A stretch of DNA of 64,000 nucleotides from CAWACP01 sp963780655 (GTDB lineage Bacteria > Acidobacteriota > Terriglobia > Bryobacterales > Bryobacteraceae): the NCBI GenBank assembly GCA_963780655.1, contig CAWACP010000013.1, positions 1-64,000 on the forward strand, written 5' to 3'. A model generated the notes under the pieces. That model was not told the DNA's origin and made no database searches. It was given only the letters and a program-made list of their open reading frames with translations. Both the position numbers and the translations under genes were made by a program. Within the stretch, counting starts at the first letter, position 1, and every line of letters starts with the position of its first letter. Shown here one piece after another: positions 17,782 to 25,794 of this stretch.

Positions 17782-18741
17782 ATGAAGGCGATGTTTGCCG
17801 CGCCCGTGGCGCTTTCGAAGCTGGCCGATCTGGAGGCAGCGCTGTCGATATCGCTGCGCGGCAAGCCCGAAGTGGTGCGGCTTTCCATCGTGTGCCTGTT
17901 GGCGCGCGGCCATCTGCTGATTGAGGACGTGCCCGGCGTTGGCAAGACGACGCTGGCGCATGCACTCGCGCGCGCCGTGCGGTGCGGCTTCCACAGGCTG
18001 CAGTTCACCAGCGACATGCTGCCCAGCGACGTTCTGGGCGTCACCGTATACAATGCGCGCACCGGAGAATTCGAGTTCAAGGCCGGACCCGTGTTCACAC
18101 ATTTCCTGCTGGCGGACGAAATCAATCGCGCCACTCCCAAAACGCAATCGGCGCTGCTGGAAGCGATGAACGAGATGCAGGTGACCATCGAGGGCCGTTC
18201 GTATCCGCTGGCGCAGCCCTTCATGGTGATCGCGACGCAGAACCCCGTGGAGCATCACGGCACCTATCCGCTGCCGGAATCGCAGCTCGACCGGTTTCTG
18301 CTGCGCCTGCGCGTCGGCTATCCGGATGCGGGCGCCGAGCGCGAGATTCTGCGCCAGAGCGAAGCGCAGAATGCGGAGTCCGTTCCGCCGGCGCTGTCGG
18401 AAGACGAGTTAATGGCGCTACAGGCCCAGGCGTCGCAGGTGGCGGTGGACGAGGCGATTGTCGACTACATGCTGGCCATCGTGGCGCGCACGCGCTCCCA
18501 TGAATCCCTCGCGCTGGGAGTGAGCCCGCGCGGCGCCCAGGCGCTGTTTCGCGCTACTCAGGCGCTGGCCATGGTGGAGGGCCGCGAGTATGTCATCCCC
18601 GACGACGTGAAACGGCTGGCGCTGCCCGTATTCGCGCACCGCATCATGGTGAACACGCGCGCGGCCATATCGCAGCGCAGCACCGAGCTGAGCGAGCGCA
18701 TCCTGCAGGAGATCCTCACCCAGGTGGAAGTGCCACTGTAG
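17782..18741 (+). CDS. moxR: MoxR-family AAA ATPase
   Basis: Complete AAA+ ATPase of 319 residues. The start is ATG 17782; ATG 17791 is an alternative. Walker A GVGKTT lies at residues 52-57, Walker B is FLLADEIN, sensor 1 is VIATQNPVEHHGTYPLPESQ (the MoxR hallmark), and the lid contains LALGVSPRGAQALFRA. MoxR proteins act as chaperones that insert cofactors or remodel partners carrying von Willebrand A domains. Here the usual downstream DUF58 and VWA genes are missing: the next features are minus-strand genes. Its partner must be elsewhere. Confidence 0.88.
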   Translation: MKAMFAAPVALSKLADLEAALSISLRGKPEVVRLSIVCLLARGHLLIEDVPGVGKTTLAHALARAVRCGFHRLQFTSDMLPSDVLGVTVYNARTGEFEFKAGPVFTHFLLADEINRATPKTQSALLEAMNEMQVTIEGRSYPLAQPFMVIATQNPVEHHGTYPLPESQLDRFLLRLRVGYPDAGAEREILRQSEAQNAESVPPALSEDELMALQAQASQVAVDEAIVDYMLAIVARTRSHESLALGVSPRGAQALFRATQALAMVEGREYVIPDDVKRLALPVFAHRIMVNTRAAISQRSTELSERILQEILTQVEVPL

Positions 18742-18783
18742 GGGTGGCTGTGGGATTTGTACGCGGCTCCGTGGGTGGGTTCG

Positions 18784-19042
18784 TCATAGAGCGGTATCAA
18801 CCTGGCTGTTGCTGAGAGCGGGGGTGGCATAGGTTCGCCCCTGATTGTCGCTGAACTCAACCTACATCCGGCGCAAGGATTTCCACGACGGTGCCCACCT
18901 GTCCGCGATGCAATCCCCGCTCGGGCAGATCCGCGAGCAGCGCCACAACCGACAGAATTGCAGGTTCGGCGATAGGTGCTCTCTTACCTATAGTGTTTAA
19001 TCTTATTACTTGACCGCTTGAATGGGTCGCGTAGCGCGGCAT
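18784..19042 (-). CDS. DUF4926-like small protein, frameshifted
   Basis: The minus strand reads EPAILSVVALLADLPERGLH, RGQVGTVVEILAPDVG; then, after a one-base shift near 18860, VEFSDNQGRTYA and ends QVDTAL. A hydrophobic strand, LPERGL-RGQVGTVVE and a VEFSD-GRTYA ending are the pattern of DUF4926 domains (about 60-70 residues), which are often found next to small genes of unknown function. The start (ATG 19042 used here) is uncertain and a later one is possible. It lies about 35 bp downstream of the small gene at 19078-19474. Confidence 0.55.
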
Positions 19043-19077
19043 GTGTTCACGGCGGGCTCTCTCCAGGTAACGGCACG

Positions 19078-19474
19078 TCAACAATGCCTGACGGAAACCG
19101 AGGGTTTCGAAAATGCTCCTGATTCAGCCAGCGCCAGTGCGCGGGCGAGAGCTTTGACAACCTTCGCCCTCTTCGGCTCCTCCAGCAGGTACATGGGAAG
19201 CCGCTCAAACCAGCGTTGCGCCTCCCAGTGTTCGATGTCCCCTGGGATCGGAAGGCGGCTGCTCGGTCTGGTCTTCCGCTCATAGTAGGCCAGGCAAGCG
19301 CGTATCTGCCTCGATGCTGAAAAATCGGAAGGTGAACGAAGCAACATTCACCAACAGCACATTCCCTGCGATCAAAGTAGGCGCGCGCCAGTGATCCTTT
19401 TCGATATGCCAATAGTCCCTGGGCGCGTCGGAACCGACGTACTGCTCATACGGCTCGATCCAAATCCGCGCCAT
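19078..19474 (-). CDS. Hypothetical protein upstream of the DUF4926-like gene, frameshifted
   Basis: ATG at 19474 opens MARIWIEPYEQYVGSDAPRD, followed by YWHIEKDHWRAPTLIAGNVL and NVASFTFRFFSIEADTRLPG. After one indel near 19285 it continues LAYYERKTRPSSRLPIPGDI, EHWEAQRWFERLPMYLLEEP and KRAKVVKALARALALAESGA. Composition is protein-like throughout and the two frames abut cleanly. Charged helices with Trp residues suggest a small soluble protein. Tight linkage to a DUF4926-like gene suggests a two-gene unit. I do not recognise the family. Confidence 0.45.
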
Positions 19475-19588
19475 TCTGTAATTATCCCACCCCCGGTACG
19501 GTGGCGAATTCCACCATAGAGTAGAGTCGGAGCGGAGCGTGGAACATAGGTGTGTAGAACCCTCGAACTTCGTAACTATGGTGCAGGT

Positions 19589-19605
19589 GCAGGCCGAAGG
19601 CCTGC
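19589..19605. repeat. Short palindromic repeat, GCAGGCC variant
   Basis: GCAGGCCGAAGGCCTGC, matching the variant at 37891-37907. It lies in the roughly 390-bp stretch between the small gene at 19474 and the cupin gene, where I see no coding sequence. A degenerate GAAAAAGTAA end, like that of the 129-bp element, is at about 19806. Confidence 0.6.
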
Positions 19606-19866
19606 TCAATACGCTGAAGCCTGCGCCAACTCATGCGGCTCGGTGAACGCCAGATCCGGAGCGGGTTTTCCCAACCCCGAGTGCGATGTTGAATCCGGAA
19701 GGAAGGGAAAATCATTTTCCGCGGCCCTCCGTAACTGCTTTGTTTTCAACTATCAAAAAATCGCCAGCGGAACATATTTTCCGTTGTGCCGGAGACAAGA
19801 CGCTGCGAAAAAGTAACTGGACATCGGCCTGCACTGGCTGATGCTCAGTACCAGCGCGGCTCACCC

Positions 19867-20259
19867 TCAGCCGTCGTGCGAATGCCTCGCCGGCAGGCCG
19901 AACCGCGCGGCCGTATCGCCCGCGAAATCGAACTCGATCACCATCGCCGGCTCGTCGCCAACCACCCAGCCGTCGTGACCGGGCTCGATGGCAAACGCCT
20001 GCGGCGCCGAGTACTCCACTACGCAACCATCCGGAAAGCCGATGTGGATGCTGCCACGCACAATGAAGCCCACGTGCGCGTGCATGCACTGCTCGGTCCC
20101 GGAGACCGGCTTCATATGCGTCGACCAGCGGAAGCCCGGCGGATAGACAACGCGCTTCACGCGTCCCGCGCCCGTCTGGACGGCATCTATCGCCACGCCG
20201 TTGATCTCGCGGTGTTCCGCGTTCGGCACCGGCCCCATCAGTGGATCGATTGCGCTCAT
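19867..20259 (-). CDS. Cupin domain protein
   Basis: Complete small protein of 130 residues. ATG at 20259 is preceded by a strong AGGAGGG site; the longer upstream frame lacks support. Cupin motifs: a first block around STHMKPVSGTEQCMHAHVGF (histidines available for metal) with IVRGSIHIGFPDG, and a second block FAIEPGHDGWVVGDEPAMVI. Such one-domain cupins bind a divalent metal and may be regulators or small enzymes. It is divergent from purU, with 61 bp between. The C-terminus RFGLPARHSHDG has extra histidines. The substrate is unknown. Confidence 0.75.
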   Translation of the reverse strand: MSAIDPLMGPVPNAEHREINGVAIDAVQTGAGRVKRVVYPPGFRWSTHMKPVSGTEQCMHAHVGFIVRGSIHIGFPDGCVVEYSAPQAFAIEPGHDGWVVGDEPAMVIEFDFAGDTAARFGLPARHSHDG

Positions 20260-20320
20260 CGCAGCCCTCCTCGTGTGCAACAGAGTAACACTTCCTCCTG
20301 ATATCCTGGAACCGACGCCC

Positions 20321-21175
20321 TTGAAAAACACCGCCATTCTGCTGGTCGATTCTCCGGATCGCAAAGGCCTGGTCGCGGAGATCTCCACGTTCCTCTACCG
20401 GCATGGCGCCAACATTCTGCATGCCGATCAGCATCAGGATCAGGACGCCGGCATGTTCTTCATGCGCATCGAGTGGGACCTCACGGATTTCGCCCTGTCC
20501 GATGCCGACTTCCGCCGCGAGTTCCAGCCGCTGGCCGGGAGCCTGAACCTCCGCTGGCGGGTGGAGTATTCCCGAACGCCGCCGGCCATGGCCATTTTCG
20601 CGTCGAGGTACCTGCACTGCCTTGCCGATCTGCTGCAGCGCTATCGGATTGGCGAACTGACCTGCACCATACCGGTGATCGTCAGCAACCATGAGGACGC
20701 GCGGCGACTGGCCGAGTACCACGGCATTATCTTTCACCGGATTGAGATGGCGGCGTCCACGAAGGAACGCGCCGAACAGGAACAACGCGCCATTCTCGAA
20801 CGCCACAATGTTGACCTGGTGGTTCTGGCCCGCTATATGCAGGTGCTGTCGCCCGCCTTCGTCGAGGGTTGGCGCGGGCGCATCATCAACGTGCACCACT
20901 CATTTCTGCCGGCATTCAGCGGCGCGAAGCCATACCAGGCCGCATACAAGCGTGGCGTGAAACTGATCGGCGCAACGGCTCACTACGTCACCGAGGCGCT
21001 GGATGACGGTCCCATTATCGAGCAGGACGTCACGCGCATTTCCCACCGCGACCAGATCGAGGATCTGGTGCAGAAAGGCCGCGATGTGGAACGCCTGGTG
21101 CTGTCGCGCGCTGTGCGCTGGCATCTGGACCGGCGTATCCTGCTCTACGAAAACAAGACCGTGGTGTTCGACTAA
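20321..21175 (+). CDS. purU: Formyltetrahydrofolate deformylase
   Basis: Hydrolyses 10-formyl-tetrahydrofolate to formate and tetrahydrofolate, supplying formate for purine synthesis and balancing one-carbon units. The first 80 residues form an ACT domain (AILLVDSPDRKGLVAEISTF, HADQHQDQDAGMFFMRIEW). The hydrolase domain has VIVSNHEDARRLAEYHGI, INVHHSFLPAFSGAKPY, and ATAHYVTEALDDGPIIEQD, which holds the catalytic Asn, His and Asp. A TTG at 20321 is the likely start because it is right before the ACT domain; no ATG is in range. The 284-residue length is normal. Intact. Confidence 0.9.
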   Translation: MKNTAILLVDSPDRKGLVAEISTFLYRHGANILHADQHQDQDAGMFFMRIEWDLTDFALSDADFRREFQPLAGSLNLRWRVEYSRTPPAMAIFASRYLHCLADLLQRYRIGELTCTIPVIVSNHEDARRLAEYHGIIFHRIEMAASTKERAEQEQRAILERHNVDLVVLARYMQVLSPAFVEGWRGRIINVHHSFLPAFSGAKPYQAAYKRGVKLIGATAHYVTEALDDGPIIEQDVTRISHRDQIEDLVQKGRDVERLVLSRAVRWHLDRRILLYENKTVVFD

Positions 21176-21222
21176 GTGGAAGACGCATTCCTGGGCGCCG
21201 TTACGCTTTGCCAGCGCGTCAT

Positions 21223-22359
21223 ATGTACGGAATGACCATTGCAGGCCGTCTCCGGCAAAGAACGCGCGCCGTCAGCCGGCGATGGCGCGATGTCCGCGTG
21301 TTCGCGCACGCCATGGAATCGAAGAAGCATCCGATTCTCGCGCAGATTATTCCCATACGCCGCTGCAATCTGGCATGCACGTATTGCAATGAGTACGACT
21401 CGTTCTCAAAACCCGTGCCGATCGACGACATGCTGCGGCGCATCGATCGGCTGGGCGAGTTCGGCACGTCCATCATCACGCTGAGCGGTGGAGAACCGCT
21501 GCTGCATCCTCAGTGCGACGACATCATCAGGCGGATACGCGCGACAGGAGCGATGGCAACGTTAATCACCAATGGCTATCTGCTCACGCCGGACCGGATC
21601 CGGGCGCTGAATCGCGCGGGGCTGGACTATCTGCAGATCAGCATCGACAACGTAACCCCGGACGACACCTCGAAGAAGAGCCTGAAGGTGCTGGACCGCA
21701 AGCTGTCATGGCTTGCCGAGCATGCCGATTTCACCGTTACCATCAACACGGTGCTGGGCGCGGATGTGCGCAATCCTGAGGATGCGCTGACCGTCGCGCG
21801 CCGGGCGCGAGCGCTCGGGCTTCAACAGCACGGTGGGCATTCTGCACGATCGCGGCGGGTCAGCTTCGGCCGCTTCCCGAGGCGAGGCGGCCATCTACGA
21901 TAAGATCCGGAAGCTCAGACTCTCCGTATCTCGTTCGCGCATTTCGATCAGTTTCAGGAGAACATCGCGCAAGGACTGCCGAACGAATGGCATTGCCGGG
22001 CGGGCGGCCGCTTCCTGTACATCTGCGAGGACGGCCTGGTGCATTACTGTTCGCAGCAGCGCGGCTACCCGGGCAAGCCGCTCGCCGAATACACGAGCGC
22101 AGATCTGGAGCGCGAGTTCAGCACCGAGAAGGCCTGCGCGCCATACTGCAGCATCTCCTGCGTGCACCAGGTGGCGATGCTGGATGACGTTCGCGAGCGC
22201 CCACGCGAGATGCTGGCTGAGTTGATCGACCGCCGGCGCTCAGCCGACCCGTCGTTTCGCCCGCCATTCCTGCTGCGCGCCGCGGCATGGACGTTTCTCG
22301 ACAATCCGAAAGCTCGAGCGCTCGGCCGGGCCGCGGCGGCGCTGCTGCGGGGCAGGTAG
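21223..22359 (+). CDS. Radical SAM protein with SPASM-like C-terminus, frameshifted
   Basis: The radical SAM cluster motif is RRCNLACTYCNEY (CxxxCxxC). The barrel continues with IITLSGGEPLLHPQCDDII, MATLITNGYLLTPDRI and LDYLQISIDNVTPDD. After breaks near 21820 and 21915 the C-terminal part reads FNSTVGILHDRGG, then WHCRAGGRFLYICEDGLVHYC and KACAPYCSISCVHQ, a Cys-rich auxiliary cluster region like SPASM/twitch domains. Start ATG 21223 is chosen for its upstream position; ATG 21232 and 21313 are alternatives. Some SPASM enzymes modify peptides, but no precursor peptide gene is apparent. The gene is 48 bp after purU and may share its transcript. It is not the hopanoid enzyme HpnH, whose signature CGK motif is absent. 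Confidence 0.75.
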
Positions 22360-22381
22360 GCTGCCGGGTAGGCTGCCGGCC

Positions 22382-22575
22382 TCAAATGCGATGCAACCTC
22401 CGCAGACCCGGCCAGCGATCGAAATCCGCGTCGAAGCTCAGAATCGAGCGAATGCCGTGGCGTTCCATGACGGCGATATGAACGGCATCGCGGGCTGGCG
22501 GCGAATCCCGAGTGCGGGACGCTGAATGCCGGACATTTCGCGATCGGGAATCAGGACCTGCAGGCGCTTGCTCAT
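22382..22575 (-). pseudogene. Remnant of an antitoxin/PIN-toxin module collapsed into one short frame
   Basis: ATG at 22575 opens MSKRLQVLIPDREMSGIQR, which matches the N-terminus of small ribbon-helix-helix antitoxins. Within a few codons and one frame shift it turns into ARDAVHIAVMERHGIRSILS, FDADFDRWPGLRRLHRI, the last 40 residues of a PIN-domain (VapC-like) ribonuclease with its conserved acidic residues (ARDAVH, DADFD). An internal deletion of roughly 400-500 bp would join the two genes in this way. No toxin can be made. A GTATAGT-type AT-rich stretch just upstream (22585-22600) could be the old promoter. Confidence 0.6.
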
Positions 22576-22839
22576 CTTGAGAGTGTATAGTACTCCTTCG
22601 TTGAGTATCCGCTGAAGAAGACCATCCGTGCTCGCAGCCGTCTCGGCAGCGCTACACGGCTTCGCTCCCTGTGGGGCAGCCATTGGTGTTTGTGGCCTGC
22701 CGGCGTCGTGTCGGCAATCGCAGACGACAAAAAACGATCGTCTGCGCCAAACTGCCGTCCGGGCACTCGGCTTCGCTGCTCTGTTGGGCGGCTTGACAGG
22801 CCGCCCCACAAAATGCCGCCCACTTAAGCTTGCGCCACG
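22576..22839. other. Intergenic region with hairpins
   Basis: 264 bp between the collapsed toxin gene and hpnD. It holds a 9-bp stem CGCAGACGA (22719-22727) / TCGTCTGCG (22738-22746) with an A-rich loop, and a 7-bp stem GGGCGGC (22786-22792) / GCCGCCC (22800-22806). The latter is just past the hpnD stop and could end the hopanoid transcript. No coding sequence is seen. Confidence 0.4.
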
Positions 22840-23676
22840 CTACTTCTGCACAAGGAGCGCGCGGCCGACGATCCCCAGCTTCTCCCACACCGGCAGGCTG
22901 ATACGGCGGTCCAGCACGTCAAAGTTCGAGCGTTCGATCCGCTCCAGCAGCCGCGAGTAGATCTGCACCAGCGCCCACAACGACGCGCGGCTCCGGGGCC
23001 GAACCAGCTCCAGCAATGGAGCCGACTCATCGTAATACCGGCGAGCGCGCGCGGCTTCAAACCGCATCAGCCTGACGAACCGCTCATCGTGCTCCAGCCG
23101 ATCCGCATTAACGCCGAACCGTTCCAGGTCCTCGGCCGGCAGATACATGCGGCCCTTTTCGGCGTCCTCACGCACATCCCGGAGAATATTGGTTAACTGA
23201 AACGCGATGCCGCATTTCTCGGCCAGCTCGGGCGCGTGCGGTGAATCGAACCCGAAGATGTGAATGGTGGTCAGCCCCACCACGCCGGCCACCTGATAAC
23301 AGTAGCGGTATAGATCGTCGAACGTCCGGACCGACCGCGGCTCGAGATCGGAGCTGACTCCCGCAATCATCTGGTGAAAGTACTCGTGCGGGATGGAGCA
23401 GCGAACAACCGCATCGTGGAATGCCGGCCAGACGGGACTCGCCAAAAATCGCCCGGCGAGGGCTTCGTCCAACTCCGCGCGCCAGCGCTCGATGGCCGTC
23501 TCCGATCCGCCGCCCTCATCGCTCAGGTCGTCACAGAAGCGCATGAACGCGTACATCGCGCACATTGCATTCTTCTGCTCGCGCGAGAGCAGGACGAACG
23601 AGTAGTAGAAGTTCCGTGCGCGGGTCCGGGCCACGCGCCGGCAATACGCGTACGACTCAGCCAGCGTGACGCTCAT
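22840..23676 (-). CDS. hpnD: Presqualene diphosphate synthase HpnD
   Basis: Squalene/phytoene synthase family member of 278 residues, intact. It joins two farnesyl diphosphates into presqualene diphosphate in the HpnCDE route to squalene. The first aspartate-rich motif is FMRFCDDLSDE and the second is LTNILRDVREDAEKGRMYLP. YCYQVAGVVGL and the C-terminal WALVQIYSRLLERIE are family signatures. Its ATG overlaps the hpnC stop by 4 bp (23673-23676), so the two are coupled. HpnE, which completes squalene, is not in the window. Confidence 0.88.
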   Translation of the reverse strand: MSVTLAESYAYCRRVARTRARNFYYSFVLLSREQKNAMCAMYAFMRFCDDLSDEGGGSETAIERWRAELDEALAGRFLASPVWPAFHDAVVRCSIPHEYFHQMIAGVSSDLEPRSVRTFDDLYRYCYQVAGVVGLTTIHIFGFDSPHAPELAEKCGIAFQLTNILRDVREDAEKGRMYLPAEDLERFGVNADRLEHDERFVRLMRFEAARARRYYDESAPLLELVRPRSRASLWALVQIYSRLLERIERSNFDVLDRRISLPVWEKLGIVGRALLVQK

Positions 23677-24605
23677 GCAGCGCGCGTGAATACCGTGCGC
23701 ACCACGGTCCCCAGCAGGAGCGTAACGCGCTCCACTTTGGTCACATGAGGACGGCGCGCCAGCACATCGTAGTTCTGCCGCTCGATCTTGTCCAGAACGC
23801 GCATGCCGCCGCGGCTGAACAGATCGAGATCGAATGCCAGTCGTGCGTTGACGGTGCGGGCCAGCGGCAGGCCCTCGAGAAACAGCGTGCGCGCCACATC
23901 AACGGCCTCTTTCATGGCCGCGCGAAAGGCGGCCGTGCACCGCCGGTCGCGAATGTCCTGCTCCGACGAGCCGTGGCGGCGCAGCAACTCAAGCGGGAGA
24001 TAGATGCGATCCTTCTGATAATCGACGGTGACGTCCTGCCAGAAATTGGCGAGCTGCAGCGCGGTGCACGTCGCATCAGACATCAGATCGCGGGTTCCGT
24101 CCGAGTATCCGCACAGACGCAACACCAGCCGGCCCACCGGATTGGCTGAACAGCGACAGTATCCGAACACGTCCGTCCAGGTCTCGTAGCGCGTGACGGT
24201 CTGGTCCTGAACGAAGGCGTGGATGAGGTCGGCGAACAGCTCGCGCGGAAGTTTGCGGCGCCCGGCGGTACAGGCCAGCGCGACGAATACCGGATGCGTT
24301 GCTCGCCCAGCGTACATGGCATCCAGCTCTTCGCGCCACCACGCCAGCAGCCGGAGGCTCTCGGCCGCGTCGTCCATTTCATCGCCGAGGTCGTCGGCCC
24401 AGCGGCAGAAGGCGTATACGTTATAGAAATCCTGGTGCAGACTTTTCGGAAGCAGGAACGTGACCACATGAAAGTTTTCGTAGTGGGTGGTGGCGAGCCA
24501 GCGCGTGTACTGCTCGGCCTCGGAAAGGGTGTACTGCCGCGCCAGGGCCGTGGAGGAGTGGACGAAGTCGCGGGGCGCCAGACAGTCGATATTGGCGGCG
24601 GTCAT
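23673..24605 (-). CDS. hpnC: Squalene synthase family protein HpnC
   Basis: Converts presqualene diphosphate to hydroxysqualene in the HpnCDE route. About 310 residues from the ATG at 24605. HYENFHVVTFLLPKSLHQDF is the typical HpnC opening. Aspartate-rich motifs are YAFCRWADDLGDE and LANFWQDVTVDYQKDRIYLP. The C-terminus (DLFSRGGMRVLDKIERQNYD) is also characteristic. A 25-bp inverted repeat lies between this gene and the upstream dehydrogenase. The reading frame runs open far upstream of 24605, but that extension is antisense-like and has no HpnC homology. Confidence 0.88.
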   Translation of the reverse strand: MTAANIDCLAPRDFVHSSTALARQYTLSEAEQYTRWLATTHYENFHVVTFLLPKSLHQDFYNVYAFCRWADDLGDEMDDAAESLRLLAWWREELDAMYAGRATHPVFVALACTAGRRKLPRELFADLIHAFVQDQTVTRYETWTDVFGYCRCSANPVGRLVLRLCGYSDGTRDLMSDATCTALQLANFWQDVTVDYQKDRIYLPLELLRRHGSSEQDIRDRRCTAAFRAAMKEAVDVARTLFLEGLPLARTVNARLAFDLDLFSRGGMRVLDKIERQNYDVLARRPHVTKVERVTLLLGTVVRTVFTRAA

Positions 24606-24621
24606 GGATTGTGTGTCCCCC

Positions 24622-24740
24622 GTGGGGCGGGCGCCTCGCCTGCGGCCGACGCCTCGTCGGCCTTTTCGACTCGTCCAATCAGCATCGATTCGCTGGACCA
24701 GGCGGGCCAGGGCCCGCCGCAGGCGAGGCGCCCGCCCCAC
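24622..24740. repeat. 119-bp element with perfect 25-bp inverted ends
   Basis: The arm at 24622-24646 (starting GTGGGGCGGGCGCCTCGCC) has its exact inverted copy at 24716-24740. The 69-bp interior holds a smaller GCCGAC/GTCGGC hairpin (24644-24662). The element fills the gap between the second zinc dehydrogenase and hpnC in an otherwise tight operon. It resembles a MITE-like or REP-type unit and could attenuate downstream hpnCD transcription. Confidence 0.7.
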
Positions 24741-24754
24741 TAAAACTGAGACTC

Positions 24755-25786
24755 CTACGGAATAATGGCCGTCTTCATGTGCCCATTGTGACTGGTCAGG
24801 TGCTTCATCACCTCGAGCAGATTCGAGAGCGGCTCCACGCGGTTGACGAACTGGGCCGCCATGATCTGCCCGCTGCTCACCAGTTCGAGCGATTTCCTGA
24901 TGCCCGCCGGCGTGTGATGGAAACTCGCCGTGCAGGTGATCTCGGAATAATGCAGCAATTGCGTGTCCAGCATCACGTGCGTTTCGCTGGGGCAGCCGCC
25001 GAAGAAATTGACCGTTCCGCCGCGCCGCACCAGCCGCGTCGCCAGTTCCCAGGTGTCCGGACGGCCTACGGCTTCGATGGCGATATCGGCGCCCCGGCCC
25101 TCGGTCAGCTCCTTGACCCGGCGGATGATTGCCGTGGAATCGTCGCCGGCGATGATGCCCTCCGCCGCGCCCAGACGCGCCGCGTTCTGTAACTGCGAGA
25201 GCCGCCGACCGATGGCAATCACGCGCGCCCCCTGCACGCGCGCCATGCGCACGAACATCAGCCCGATCGGCCCGAGGCCCATGACGACGATCGTGTCGCC
25301 CGAGCGCAGATGCGTCTCTTCCAGCCCGCGGACCACACACGCCAGAGGCTCAATCAGCGCCGCGTCCTGATAGCTGACGCCATCCGGGATCGCATAGGTA
25401 TTCCTGGCCACGATGCGCGCAGGTATGCGAATGTATTCCGCATAGGCGCCGTTGTTGAAAAGAAGGTCTTCGCAAAGGTTTTCGTTGCCGCGGCGGCAAT
25501 AATAACATTCGCCGCAGGGCGCGGAATTGGCGGCTACAATACGCTGGCCGATACAGAAGTTGCTTACCCCTTCCCCGAGTGCGGCGACATCGCCGGCCAG
25601 TTCGTGCCCGAACAGGGCAGGTGGAACGATCATGCGGGCGTGATACCCGCGGCGAAAGACCTTGACGTCAGTGCCGCACGTGAGAGCAGTCCGGACGCGA
25701 ACCAGAACGTCGCCCGGTCCAGGAAGCGGAACGTCGACGGTCTCGACTCGCAAATCCTCTCTGCCGTACAATACGGCGGCCATCAT
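24755..25786 (-). CDS. Zinc-dependent alcohol dehydrogenase (MDR family) in hopanoid operon, second copy
   Basis: Medium-chain dehydrogenase of about 343 residues, start ATG 25786 (an in-frame GTG at 25807 is possible). Catalytic zinc ligands are in ALTCGTDVKVF and FGHELAG. The structural zinc lobe has four Cys in APCGECYYCRRGNENLCED. The nucleotide-binding motif is VVMGLGPIGLMFVRMA; the acidic residue that favours NAD is not obvious after it (VIAIGRRLSQL), so NADPH is possible. These enzymes interconvert alcohols and aldehydes or ketones. It overlaps or abuts the other dehydrogenase and precedes hpnC. Its place in a hopanoid operon suggests a role in making or trimming the polar hopanoid side chain. 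That role is inferred. Confidence 0.8.
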   Translation of the reverse strand: MMAAVLYGREDLRVETVDVPLPGPGDVLVRVRTALTCGTDVKVFRRGYHARMIVPPALFGHELAGDVAALGEGVSNFCIGQRIVAANSAPCGECYYCRRGNENLCEDLLFNNGAYAEYIRIPARIVARNTYAIPDGVSYQDAALIEPLACVVRGLEETHLRSGDTIVVMGLGPIGLMFVRMARVQGARVIAIGRRLSQLQNAARLGAAEGIIAGDDSTAIIRRVKELTEGRGADIAIEAVGRPDTWELATRLVRRGGTVNFFGGCPSETHVMLDTQLLHYSEITCTASFHHTPAGIRKSLELVSSGQIMAAQFVNRVEPLSNLLEVMKHLTSHNGHMKTAIIP

Positions 25787-25794
25787 CTGGTTTT

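Noticed and set aside
21223..22359. Radical SAM gene as HpnH of the hopanoid pathway
   Set aside because: The cluster motif region and following segments do not match HpnH, and it is on the opposite strand from the hpn operon.
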